Shown: positions 21,852-30,172, counted from the stretch's first letter. The stretch is 41,750 bases of DNA from Oscillospiraceae bacterium (GCA_015068155.1 SVLC01000014.1:1-41750); one strand, 5' to 3'. A program made the numbers and translations. The notes: generated by a model not told the origin, from the letters alone.

Positions 21852-22528
21852 TGGCCGACCTTCTCAGCCACGATCCTGCGGATCTCGGCGACCACAGCAT
21901 CCACATCCATACAGGAGGTATCCACCAGGATGGCATCGTGGGCCTGCTTCAGCGGCGCGATGGCCCGGGTGGAATCCTGATGATCCCGCTGCTTGATGTC
22001 TGCCAGCACTTTTTCCAGGCTGTCCTTACTGCCCTTGGCCTGCAGCTCCAGGTGTCGCCGCTGGGCCCGCACCTGGGCAGATGCGGTCAGGAAGATCTTC
22101 ACATCCGCCTTGGGCAGCACCACCGTGCCGATGTCCCGGCCATCCATGATCACATTGTGTTTTTTTGCCACATCCCGCTGCATATCCAGCAGCACATCCC
22201 GCACCACAGCGTGGGCGGAGATCAGGGATGCTTTCTGAGAAATATCCGGCGTACGGATATCATTTGTCACATCGATCTCATTCATAAACATATGCTGGGT
22301 GCCGTCTTCATCGTATTCGATCTCCACGGTCACCTCGTCGATGTAGCGGTTGACACCGTCCACATCCTTGGGGCTGATGCCGATCAGATCCATAAAATAT
22401 GCTACGGTGCGGTAAATCGCGCCGGTATCCACATAGTAATAACCCAATTCTTTGGCCAGGCGCTTGGCGATGGTGCTTTTGCCTGCGCCGGCGGGGCCGT
22501 CGATGGCGATGGAAATTGTTTTAGACAT
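21848..22528 (-). CDS. cmk: Cytidylate kinase
   Basis: A 226-residue (d)CMP kinase. The P-loop is GPAGAGKST (11-19), and DTGAIYRTVAYF and MDGRDIGTVVLPKADVKIFL (start only quoted) are diagnostic of Cmk. The lid Arg cluster is RAQRRHLEL. Length is normal. It lies 24 bases after the second sigma gene and overlaps ispH-rpsA by four bases. Within the block it couples nucleotide supply to translation genes, as in many bacteria where cmk-rpsA is an operon. Confidence 0.96.
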   Translation of the reverse strand: MSKTISIAIDGPAGAGKSTIAKRLAKELGYYYVDTGAIYRTVAYFMDLIGISPKDVDGVNRYIDEVTVEIEYDEDGTQHMFMNEIDVTNDIRTPDISQKASLISAHAVVRDVLLDMQRDVAKKHNVIMDGRDIGTVVLPKADVKIFLTASAQVRAQRRHLELQAKGSKDSLEKVLADIKQRDHQDSTRAIAPLKQAHDAILVDTSCMDVDAVVAEIRRIVAEKVGQ

Positions 22529-22552
22529 AATTTATCACTCTCTTTTTATTTT

Positions 22553-23599
22553 TTAGGAAGGAATGGTATTGCGCATTTTCGCCAAAGCGGCGGTCTCGGC
22601 CGCTACCACTTCTTCCGGGGTCATGCCCAATTTACGGCCGGTTTCTTCCGGACTCAAAGGCTGGCCGCCTTCCAGACCGAAACGCAGGGCGATCAGCTTG
22701 GTTTCCAACTGGCTCAGGCCATCCAGTAATTCGCTGACCCGCTGGCGGGACTGGAAATAAGCCGTATCCTCCACATGCTGTTCATCTTCCGGGGTTTGCT
22801 CCGGTTCTTCCATATCCTGCTTGGCGGAGGACAACATTCGGGCAGCGCTGAGCATATCCCGCACCGTCTGGATCTGCTGGACGGTCATGTGCATTGCTTC
22901 GGCGATCTCTTCTGCGGTAGCATTGCGGCCCAGATCGCTCAGCAGGTGCTCATCCACAGCCCGGTAATCCTCCATAGCCTGCTTCATTTTCTGACCCAGG
23001 CCCATTTCCCTGGCCTGGAGCAATACCGCTTTTGATAGATACTGACGGATCCACCAGGCCGCATGGCTGCGAAAATCGCCATTTCGGAAGCTAAGGATGC
23101 TCTGCCAAAGGCCCAGGCTGCCTTCCTGGATCAGATCCAGCAGCAACACACCGTAGCCCGTCATTTCCTGGGCCATTTCAATGACCAACGGCAGCATCAG
23201 ATTTGTCAATCCCGGCAGCACCGGGTCATAGCCGCCGGCGAAGCGTTCTGCCATCCGCTGGGGATCTCCCGCCGCCGGCAAACCAGCCACCTCTTCCAGA
23301 TACAATCGCAGCGGATCATTTTCCTCCAAAGAAGCAAGCAACGCGCCGGACTTTACCAGCTCCGCTTCCCGGCGCAGCCGCACCGCAGTTTCGCCGCTGC
23401 CCATGCTTCCAGGCAGGCCGGCAATATCCAGGGCAATGCTGCGGGCCTCCAGCTCCAGCAGCACATTCTGCACCGTATCCTCACTTTCCCCTTCCAGCAT
23501 CGTCAGCAATTCCACTGCCGACACCGCATCCCCGGACTGCAATACGTCCAGGCGATCCTCCCATGGGGCTTTTTCAAATGAAAATTCCAGATCGATCAT
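22553..23599 (-). CDS. Divergent sigma-70 family protein with region 1.1
   Basis: A 348-residue sigma-70 relative. Residues of about 15-60 look like region 1.1 of primary sigma factors (VELLTMLEGESEDTVQNVLL). DPLRLYLEEVAGLP (95-108) is region 1.2. Region 2 spans about 130-192 with DLIQEGSLGLW and HAAWWIRQYLSK, region 3 about 214-256, and region 4 about 288-344. The recognition helix GMTPEEVVAAETAALAKM lacks the Arg/Gln pattern of the usual TRERIRQIE, and region 2.3 aromatics are partly lost. So it may recognise unusual promoters or act as a regulator. ATG 23599 overlaps the stop of the previous sigma gene; the longer frame upstream is that gene in another frame. Confidence 0.8.
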   Translation of the reverse strand: MIDLEFSFEKAPWEDRLDVLQSGDAVSAVELLTMLEGESEDTVQNVLLELEARSIALDIAGLPGSMGSGETAVRLRREAELVKSGALLASLEENDPLRLYLEEVAGLPAAGDPQRMAERFAGGYDPVLPGLTNLMLPLVIEMAQEMTGYGVLLLDLIQEGSLGLWQSILSFRNGDFRSHAAWWIRQYLSKAVLLQAREMGLGQKMKQAMEDYRAVDEHLLSDLGRNATAEEIAEAMHMTVQQIQTVRDMLSAARMLSSAKQDMEEPEQTPEDEQHVEDTAYFQSRQRVSELLDGLSQLETKLIALRFGLEGGQPLSPEETGRKLGMTPEEVVAAETAALAKMRNTIPS

Positions 23600-24447
23600 T
23601 CCAAAAAATCCTCCAATCCAATATCCGCGCCCAATTGTTTCAGCTTGTCCATGGCCTGCTTTTCCACCTGCCGCGCCCGTTCCTTGGAAATGCCCAAAGC
23701 GGCGCCTACATCTTCCAGGGAATGGTATTTGCCATCGGTCATGCCAAAACGAAGCTGTAAAAGCTGTTTTTGCCGGGGTGCCAGCCTGTCCATCAGTTGT
23801 TCCAATGTCCGCACCAATTCCTCCCGCACCAACTGTTGATGGGGCTGCAGATTTTGGGTGTCCGCTACCGGCACCGTACCGCCATCCGGGTCCGCGGCCG
23901 CATCCAGCGAACAGATCTTCGGCTGAAGCTGCAAAAGCTGCCGCACCTTTTCCTCCGGCAAACCGCAATGCCGGGCAACCGCCTCCAATGAGGGTTCCAG
24001 CCCCGTTTCCAGACGCAAAGCAGCCTGGGCTCCGGTGACACGGTGGATCAGCGCCGCGGTGTGGGCCGGCACCCGGATCGGTTCCAGGTTGTTGGCCACA
24101 TACCGCATAATACCCTGACGGATCCACTTTGCCGCGTAAGTAGAGAACCGGACATCCTTGGTATAGTCAAATTTCCGGGCCGCCGCCAGCAGACCGATAG
24201 CGCCCTCCTGGATCATATCCAGCATGGGCACCGCCCCATTGTAGTACCGCCGGGCAATAGCCACCACCAGCCGCAGATTGGCATTTACCAACTGCCGGAT
24301 AGCATCCTCGTCGCCTTGGGCGCTGCGGCGGGCCAGGTCTTTTTCCTCCTGGGCTGTCAGCAGTGGAATGCAGCGGATATCCTCCATAAACTGGCGCATA
24401 TCCTCTTCATTTTTCAGTTTTGGGGTATGAACCAGTTCAGTAACCAT
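23596..24447 (-). CDS. RpoD-like sigma factor without region 1.1
   Basis: A 283-residue sigma-70 factor in the place where rpoD normally follows dnaG. It begins with region 1.2 (MRQFMEDIRCIPLLT). Region 2 is at about 45-120, with RFSTYAAKWIRQGIMRYVAN where primary factors have WW, so one Trp is replaced by Lys. Region 3 is at about 125-185 and region 4 at 212-272, with LGISKERARQVEKQAMDKL close to the standard -35 recognition helix. It ends in LEDFLE like SigA. No region 1.1. It may be the vegetative sigma in a reduced form, or an alternative factor. Two bases separate it from dnaG. Confidence 0.8.
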   Translation of the reverse strand: MVTELVHTPKLKNEEDMRQFMEDIRCIPLLTAQEEKDLARRSAQGDEDAIRQLVNANLRLVVAIARRYYNGAVPMLDMIQEGAIGLLAAARKFDYTKDVRFSTYAAKWIRQGIMRYVANNLEPIRVPAHTAALIHRVTGAQAALRLETGLEPSLEAVARHCGLPEEKVRQLLQLQPKICSLDAAADPDGGTVPVADTQNLQPHQQLVREELVRTLEQLMDRLAPRQKQLLQLRFGMTDGKYHSLEDVGAALGISKERARQVEKQAMDKLKQLGADIGLEDFLE

Positions 24448-24449
24448 TG

Positions 24450-26195
24450 TTATGTTCCTTTTTTCTGCTGCATCCGTTTCCGAATTGCCAGCAAGTCCTC
24501 ATCTGTTTCAACATTGTAGGATCGGTGCTCATCCTTGATGATGGCAACGCAATCCCGGAAAGCCACTTCGTTTACAACATCCAAGCCGTACAGTGCTTCT
24601 GCCAAATGGGAGGTCTCGTCGGGGCTGATATCCGTCAGCACCGCCAAAGAAACATCCTGATGGGCCCGGTAACGCTCTGTCAATTGGCTATAGACCCTGC
24701 CAAACAGCGGTACGGAAAACTCCGTTTCCTGCAGTTGTCCGGCTTGTTCCAGCAGTGCAGGCTCCCGCAGCGCCATGGCAATGAGCCGTTGCTCCGCCAC
24801 ACCGGATTTTACATTATGATAAACCACTTTACTGTTGCCGCGGCGCTGGAATTGCTGGGCAGGCGCCAGATCGATCCGTTCCTGGGCCTTTTTTTGCCGG
24901 GCAACGCGCCGTTTGAACGCCTTGCCGATCTCCAGCTTCATGGTGTCCCGGCTGATGCCGGCAGCTTCCGCCACCCGAACGCCGTAGATCTCCTGTTTGA
25001 TAGAGGAATCCAGCCCGGCAATCAGCTCCGCCGACTCCTGGACATACTGGACCTTCTGCTCATCAATGGAAAGGTCGTATTTTTTCCGGATAGCATTCAG
25101 TTGATACTCAACACGGTTGGCAGAGCCTTCCAGCAGCAGTTTGAACTTATCCGGACCGAATTTCTTCAAATATTCATCCGGGTCCTTGGCGCCCTGCATC
25201 TGCAGCACCCGCACCTTCAGCCCGGCTTTTTCCAAAATAGGAATGGCCCGTTGGGTTGCGTTCTGACCGGCGTTATCGCCGTCATAGATCAGCACCACTT
25301 CATCGGTATATTTACTCAGCAGCGCTGCGCCATCCGCCGTCAGCGCCGTTCCCAGAGAGGCCACGGCGCAGTCAAACCCATATTGGTGCAGAGCGATGGC
25401 ATCCATATAGCCTTCCACCAAAATGAGATAACCCAGCTTACTTTTCTTGGCCAGATTCAGGGCAAACAGATTCTTCCGCTTGTTGAAAATCAGGGTTTCC
25501 GGAGAATTTAAGTACTTGGCTGCGTTATCGTCCTTCTTCAGAATACGGCCGCCAAAGCCGATCACATTGCCCCGGACATCAATAATGGGAAACATCAACC
25601 GGTCACGGAACCGGTCAAACAGATTGCCATTTTTCTGCGAAACGGTAACCAGGCCTGACTCCCGCAGTTCTTCATCGGTATATCCTTTGCTGCGAAGATG
25701 TCTGACCAAACTGTCCCAACTGTCGGGAGCATAGCCGATGCCAAAATTGATCAGCGTAGCCTTGGGCATTCCACGGCCCAGGGCATATTCCAGCGCAGCC
25801 TTGCCGACGGGGGCATACAACTGACTGTGGAAGAAACGGGCAGCTTCCTTATTGGCAGCCCAAAGCCGTTCCTGTTTTTTATACTGGCTTTCGTATTGCT
25901 CGTCCTCCGGCACGGGAAGGCCCACCCGATCCGCCAGCTTGCGGACCGCATCGGGATAGCTAAGGCCCTCCACTTCCATCACGAAATTGATGGCGCCGCC
26001 ACCCTTATGGCAGCCAAAGCAATAGTACATGCCCTTGTCGGGCGCCACGGAAAAAGAGGCGGTCTTCTCCCCATGGAAAGGACACAGGCCAAACATATTG
26101 GCGCCGCTGCGCTTTAAGTTCACATATTGGCCTACTACATCTTCAATTGGATTGCGGGCGATCAGCTCGTCCAAAAACGCGGGGGAAAATGCCAT
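24450..26195 (-). CDS. dnaG: DNA primase
   Basis: A 581-residue primase that makes RNA primers at the replication fork. The zinc finger ligands are C38, H41, C59 and C62. The catalytic core (about 120-330) contains FGIGYAPDSWD and the TOPRIM motifs LVEGYMDAIAL and IYDGDNAGQ. The C-terminal part (about 430-581) is the helicase-binding domain. ATG 26195 has AGGAGG eight bases upstream; the frame extends to 26225 without an SD. It is followed by two sigma genes, a variant of the dnaG-rpoD macromolecular synthesis operon. Confidence 0.96.
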   Translation of the reverse strand: MAFSPAFLDELIARNPIEDVVGQYVNLKRSGANMFGLCPFHGEKTASFSVAPDKGMYYCFGCHKGGGAINFVMEVEGLSYPDAVRKLADRVGLPVPEDEQYESQYKKQERLWAANKEAARFFHSQLYAPVGKAALEYALGRGMPKATLINFGIGYAPDSWDSLVRHLRSKGYTDEELRESGLVTVSQKNGNLFDRFRDRLMFPIIDVRGNVIGFGGRILKKDDNAAKYLNSPETLIFNKRKNLFALNLAKKSKLGYLILVEGYMDAIALHQYGFDCAVASLGTALTADGAALLSKYTDEVVLIYDGDNAGQNATQRAIPILEKAGLKVRVLQMQGAKDPDEYLKKFGPDKFKLLLEGSANRVEYQLNAIRKKYDLSIDEQKVQYVQESAELIAGLDSSIKQEIYGVRVAEAAGISRDTMKLEIGKAFKRRVARQKKAQERIDLAPAQQFQRRGNSKVVYHNVKSGVAEQRLIAMALREPALLEQAGQLQETEFSVPLFGRVYSQLTERYRAHQDVSLAVLTDISPDETSHLAEALYGLDVVNEVAFRDCVAIIKDEHRSYNVETDEDLLAIRKRMQQKKGT

Positions 26196-26217
26196 GGGGA
26201 TACCTCCTCTCGTAGAT

Positions 26218-26249
26218 AAATTCAAAATTATAAATTACAAATTCAAAAT
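26218..26249 (-). repeat. 21-base-spaced AT direct repeat before dnaG
   Basis: AAATTCAAAAT occurs at 26218-26228 and 26239-26249, 21 bases apart, in a short AT-only stretch between the unknown gene and dnaG. It could be a binding site or a small sequence-repeat remnant. No promoter hexamers are convincing here. Confidence 0.35.
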
Positions 26250-26251
26250 GA

Positions 26252-26803
26252 TTATTGGCCTTGACGATTCCCGAAAAACGATCTGATCTTACGCAAAAAG
26301 CCGGTTTTCTTGGTGTGGCCATTTTGCTTATTCCGTTTTTGCTGAAGCTCCCAGGGATTTATGTGTTTCCCCTCAAACAGCCAAGCATCAAAGCATTGGT
26401 TGAAAACCTCCTCGGCGATCAATCCATCCTGCAGAAGATCCAATGCATGTTCAGGTGTTGTAAGACTTTCCCAAGGATCATCCCAACGCTTGTCCATGCG
26501 CTCCACCATGCAACACACGCATTCGGTCACTTCCCTACGAGTCAGTTTACCTGCCCGATAGCGACACCGAAAATCTTCCAAAACCAGATTGCAGACAATC
26601 TGTTCATTAACAGCACGACCCAAAATATATTCCTGCAGCACGGACAAAACAGCGTCGTCATTGGAAATGCAGGTACTCAGTGACAACTCGAGATCCGACA
26701 AAGGCGTATCCATCTCCAGAGACTGGTCAAAATCTGCGTCAAACCGATCTCGAATGCCTACCAAGAGCATGGCGCGGTAATATGCCGCCATTTCTACTGT
26801 CAT
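26252..26803 (-). CDS. Unknown protein between dgt and dnaG
   Basis: A 183-residue, mostly alpha-helical protein I do not recognise. The first 150 residues are acidic with many Leu and several Cys (ECVCCMVERM). A possible repeated helical hairpin is seen (SVLQEYILGRAVNEQIVCNL, then LLQDGLIAEEVFNQCFDAWL). The C-terminal 30 residues are strongly basic (QKRNKQNGHTKKTGFLRKIR), which would suit nucleic-acid or membrane contact. ATG 26803 has GAGG five bases upstream; the frame opens at TTG 26827. Its position between a dNTPase and primase suggests a link to replication, which is only inference. Confidence 0.7.
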   Translation of the reverse strand: MTVEMAAYYRAMLLVGIRDRFDADFDQSLEMDTPLSDLELSLSTCISNDDAVLSVLQEYILGRAVNEQIVCNLVLEDFRCRYRAGKLTRREVTECVCCMVERMDKRWDDPWESLTTPEHALDLLQDGLIAEEVFNQCFDAWLFEGKHINPWELQQKRNKQNGHTKKTGFLRKIRSFFGNRQGQ

Positions 26804-26851
26804 TACATCCTCACCCTCCTGTGGCAACTATCAACTGTGTATTATATCACA

Positions 26852-27865
26852 TTATCCCCTGGCTTGCCAACCCATAGGAATAAAAATTTCCGTATATTTA
26901 TCGACAGCGTAATTGTCGGTCATACCGGCAATATAGTCGCAGACGGTGCGCTCTAATCCGTCAAAGCTCATTTGTGGCAAAAAGTCCTCCGGCAGAGCCT
27001 CCGGGTGGGATACATAGTATTCAAAGAGCTTCGTCAGCATGGCCTTGGCCTTGCTCTCCTCCCCTTTGGCCACAGGATTGCGGTATACATTGTCAAACAT
27101 AAAGCTCCGCAGATCCAGCAACGCCTGGTTGACCCTGGGAGAAAGCATGATCTGCCCCGCCTCCCGGGAAGTCATCACCATATCACACACCAGCGCATCG
27201 ATCCGCTGGGAATGTGTATGGCCCAAAACATCGGTAATGGCGGCAGGAATATCCTCATTGGTCAAAATACCGGCGCGGATGGCATCGTCAATATCATGGT
27301 TGACATAGGCGATCCGGTCGGAATGGCGGACGATCTGCCCTTCCAGGGTTTCCGGTATGTAATCACCGGTGTGACCCACGATACCCATACGGACCTCGTA
27401 GGAAAGATTCAGCCCGTTTCCGTCATTTTCCAAAATATCCACCACACGAAGGCTCTGCTCATTGTGCTGAAAACCGCCGGGCATCAGCGCGTCCAGCGCC
27501 GCCTCACCGGCATGACCAAAGGGTGTGTGTCCCAAATCATGACCCATGGCGATGGCCTCGGAAAGATCCTCATTCAATCCCAGGGCCCGGGTAATGGTGC
27601 GGCTGATACGGGTAACTTCCAGGGTATGGGTCAATCGGGTACGGTAGTGGTCGCCCTCCGGGTTGAGAAACACCTGGGTCTTGTGCATCAGACGGCGAAA
27701 CGCCTTGCTGTGGGTGATCTTATCCGTATCCCGCTGATAACAGGTGCGGACATCTTCCAACCGTTCCCGTTCGGCCCGGGGGCGACCGGCTGTTTCACTG
27801 GCAAACGCAGCCAAAGGATTCAGAATGCGATGCTCTCTGCGTTCTAACTCTTCCCGTACTGTCAT
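26852..27865 (-). CDS. dgt: dGTPase-like HD-domain dNTP triphosphohydrolase
   Basis: A 337-residue HD-domain enzyme of the dGTPase family, which hydrolyses dNTPs to deoxynucleosides and triphosphate. The metal-binding motif starts at H80 (TRLTHTLEVTRISR) with the H109-D110 pair in MGHDLGHTPFGHAGE. A further Asp lies in VRHSDRIAYVNHDIDDAI. Short-type dGTPase homologs next to dnaG are common in Clostridia. ATG 27865 has AAAGGAG eight bases upstream; GTG 27874 would overlap it. Element B lies between this gene and yigZ upstream. Confidence 0.93.
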   Translation of the reverse strand: MTVREELERREHRILNPLAAFASETAGRPRAERERLEDVRTCYQRDTDKITHSKAFRRLMHKTQVFLNPEGDHYRTRLTHTLEVTRISRTITRALGLNEDLSEAIAMGHDLGHTPFGHAGEAALDALMPGGFQHNEQSLRVVDILENDGNGLNLSYEVRMGIVGHTGDYIPETLEGQIVRHSDRIAYVNHDIDDAIRAGILTNEDIPAAITDVLGHTHSQRIDALVCDMVMTSREAGQIMLSPRVNQALLDLRSFMFDNVYRNPVAKGEESKAKAMLTKLFEYYVSHPEALPEDFLPQMSFDGLERTVCDYIAGMTDNYAVDKYTEIFIPMGWQARG

Positions 27866-27891
27866 GGTGAACACTCCTTTTGTTGGTGTGG

Positions 27892-28090
27892 TAAATTGTT
27901 GTTTACGTTACCAATGCCCTCTCCTTGAGGAGAGGGTGGCCCGCAGGGCCGGGTGAGGTGTAGCCGCCAAAGGCGGCGTTATTTACGGCTGCTGCGCAAC
28001 CTACACCTCATCAGTCACCTTCGGTGACAGCTTCTCCTCCATGAGAAGCCTTTGGGCGCTGCCGCGCCAGGGCATATAAATAACCATTTA
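27892..28090. mobile_element. Short inverted-repeat element, copy B
   Basis: The left end TAAATTGTTGTTTA (27892-27905) is identical to copy A. The right end TAAATAACCATTTA (28077-28090) matches the complement at 12 of 14 bases. The 199-base element has a different core from A or C: stacked hairpins CCCTCTCC/GGAGAGGG, GGCCC/GGGCC, GCCGCC/GGCGGC, TCACC/GGTGA and GCTTCTC/GAGAAGC inside a TGAGGTGTAG/CTACACCTCA stem (27954-27963, 28001-28010). It lies within the operon between yigZ and dgt, 12 bases from the dgt SD, and its right end contains the TAA stop of yigZ. Confidence 0.7.
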
Positions 28091-28711
28091 TATGGGAAAC
28101 GCTCTGTATTCCTTGCCGGTTTCCATGCCGTCGACAGTACCGGCGGTCATATCCGTCAGCTTCTCCAGGAAACGATCCGCCATATTCTCCGCAAACAGCA
28201 GTTCCAGTTCCACCTCTGCGCCAAAATCCGTATTGCGAATCAAGCCCTCACACTCGGTAACCAGCAATTTAAGCCGTTCGTAGTATGTATACGGGCAAGG
28301 AACATACAGCACCGTCCATACCCGCTTCATGCTTTTGCCGGCGGCATCCACCGCGATCTTGGTGCCTTTGGTGTAGGCGCGGACCAGGCCGCCTGCGCCC
28401 AGCAAAATGCCGCCAAAATATCGGGTAACCACACAAACGCAGTTAAACAGGCCTTCCCGCTGCAGCACCTGCAGCATGGGCATGCCTGCGGTTCCGCCAG
28501 GCTCACCGTCATCGGAAAAACGAACAGCGCCGTCTTTGATAATGTAGGCCCAGCAGTTGTGGGTAGCATCATAGTGTTTCTTTTTCATTTCCTGGATCTT
28601 CTCCAGCGCCGCTTCCTCGGTTTCCACCGGCCAAAGCCTGCCGATAAAGCGGGATTTCTTTTCTATAAATTCATCCTCGCCAAACTGCGTCGGCACCAGA
28701 TACTCGTCCAA
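28088..28711 (-). CDS. yigZ: YigZ / IMPACT family protein
   Basis: A 207-residue protein of the YigZ family. The N-terminal IMPACT domain (about 10-120) has KKSRFIGRLWPV, SDDGEPGGTAGMPML and VVTRYFGGILLGAGGLVRAY. The C-terminal domain of about 70 residues (DUF1949) adopts an EF-G domain-like fold. The role is likely in translation or stress response, as for yeast IMPACT/YIH1. The start is TTG (28711), two bases after the hflX stop, with AAGGAAG upstream. Its last codons and stop lie in the end of repeat element B. Confidence 0.92.
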   Translation of the reverse strand: MDEYLVPTQFGEDEFIEKKSRFIGRLWPVETEEAALEKIQEMKKKHYDATHNCWAYIIKDGAVRFSDDGEPGGTAGMPMLQVLQREGLFNCVCVVTRYFGGILLGAGGLVRAYTKGTKIAVDAAGKSMKRVWTVLYVPCPYTYYERLKLLVTECEGLIRNTDFGAEVELELLFAENMADRFLEKLTDMTAGTVDGMETGKEYRAFPI

Positions 28712-28713
28712 AG

Positions 28714-29982
28714 TTACACTTCCTTCGTAATATACTGCTTCAATCTTCCGTAGAGGATCTCATCCACAACCGTCTCCACCACGATGCCCTCGCCGGTATA
28801 ATCGGTGGACAGCACCTGGGCATTGTTGTGCAGGGTTTCCAGCATACCGCCCATGGCGTAAGGCAAGGTAACCACCACATGATGACGGGTAGGACCCAGC
28901 GTCCGCTCAATGGCAGCCAGCAATTCTGTCGTGCCGTAACCATGCTTGGCAGAGATCCGCACCACATCTTCTCCGATGGGAATATCCGTGGCCTCCACCA
29001 GATCTGCCTTATTATAGCACCGCAGCACCTGGGTGCCGGGTTTAGCCAGCTTGGCGATCAGCCGATCCACCACTTCGATATGCTCCTCCCGGTTGGGATC
29101 GGATGCGTCGATCACATGCAGCAATAGATCCGCGTATTCCAATTCTTCCAAAGTAGCCCGGAAAGCATCCACCAGATGGTGGGGCAGTTTGGCAATAAAT
29201 CCAACGGTATCGGAAAGGATCACATCCAAATTGTCGGAAACCGTAAGCTGCCGGGATGTAGTGTCCAGGGTGTCGAACAGCCGGTTATTGGCAGGAATAC
29301 CGGCATCGGTCAGTTGATTCAGCAATGTGGATTTACCGACGTTGGTATAGCCCACAATGGCCACCACCGGCACAGAATTCTTCATGCGGCGTTCCCGCTG
29401 GACCGACCGGACCTGGCGCACCTGCTCCAATTCATCCTTCAGGCGATTGATCCGTTCCCGGATATGCCGGCGGTCACTTTCCAGCTTCGTTTCGCCGGGG
29501 CCCCGGGTGCCGATGCCGCCGCCCTGCCGGGAAAGGCTCTTGCCCATGCCGGACAGCCGAGGCAGCAGGTACTGGTACTGGGCCAGTTCCACCTGCAATC
29601 TGCCCTCTTTGGTTTTGGCCCGTTGGGCAAAAATATCCAAAATCAGCGCGCTGCGGTCCAAAACGGTGACGCCGATGATCTCTTCCAGCGCCCGGATATT
29701 GCCGGGAGACAGTTCATTATCGAAAACCACCATGGTGGACTCCGTAACCTCCACCAGCATTTTCACTTCCTGGGCTTTACCCTCGCCGATGAAGCTGTGG
29801 GAATCGGGGGTATGGCGATTTTGCAGGATTTTGCCGGTGCAGAAGCCGCCGGCGGTCTCCAGCAGCGCTTCCAGTTCTTCCAAAGTTTCATCGGTAGCGG
29901 TCTGCGCTTTGGTAAAACAATCGGCATTCAGACCCACCAGAACAGCCCGCTCCTGCAATTTGCGTTCCATGATTTCTTCCAT
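28714..29982 (-). CDS. hflX: GTPase HflX
   Basis: A 422-residue ribosome-splitting GTPase. The N-terminal HflX domain (about 10-120) leads into a coiled coil (RRHIRERINRLKDELEQVR) and a G domain with GYTNVGKST (211-219), DTVGF, NKAD and SAKHG. A C-terminal domain of 70 residues completes the family layout. HflX rescues stalled ribosomes under heat and antibiotic stress. I chose ATG 29982 (GGAGG four bases upstream); the frame continues to 30030 only because it reads into repeat element C. The promoter at 30173-30202 lies beyond that element. Confidence 0.94.
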   Translation of the reverse strand: MEEIMERKLQERAVLVGLNADCFTKAQTATDETLEELEALLETAGGFCTGKILQNRHTPDSHSFIGEGKAQEVKMLVEVTESTMVVFDNELSPGNIRALEEIIGVTVLDRSALILDIFAQRAKTKEGRLQVELAQYQYLLPRLSGMGKSLSRQGGGIGTRGPGETKLESDRRHIRERINRLKDELEQVRQVRSVQRERRMKNSVPVVAIVGYTNVGKSTLLNQLTDAGIPANNRLFDTLDTTSRQLTVSDNLDVILSDTVGFIAKLPHHLVDAFRATLEELEYADLLLHVIDASDPNREEHIEVVDRLIAKLAKPGTQVLRCYNKADLVEATDIPIGEDVVRISAKHGYGTTELLAAIERTLGPTRHHVVVTLPYAMGGMLETLHNNAQVLSTDYTGEGIVVETVVDEILYGRLKQYITKEV

Positions 29983-29993
29983 AATACCTCCGG

Positions 29994-30150
29994 CAAATTG
30001 TTGTTTACAGCATATTCCTTTGTAGGGCAAGGCTATGGCCTTGCCGCTGCGGTATCAATAACCAACCGCTCCAAACCTGTAAGGGTAACGGTGAGGTCAT
30101 AACTTCACCCTACAGTGTAGAATTTCTGTAGTCGCATAAACAACAATTTT
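29994..30150. mobile_element. Short inverted-repeat element, copy C
   Basis: Ends AAATTGTTGTTTA (29995-30007) and TAAACAACAATTT (30137-30149) are perfect inverted repeats, shared with copies A and B. The 157-base element has its own core, with TGTAGGG/CCCTACA inner ends (30015-30114 region) and a GGCAAGG/CCTTGCC hairpin. It lies in the leader of hflX, ending three bases before the SD. Confidence 0.75.
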
Positions 30151-30172
30151 ACTTACAAAACTATTGTTTTTT

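Noticed and set aside
23600-24127. The 5' extension of the second sigma gene frame
   Set aside because: It runs through the first sigma gene in another frame, while ATG 23599 has an SD and overlaps the previous stop by ATGA.
29983-30030. An N-terminal extension of HflX (MPYKGICC...)
   Set aside because: It translates the end of repeat element C and lies upstream of the SD at 29987-29991.
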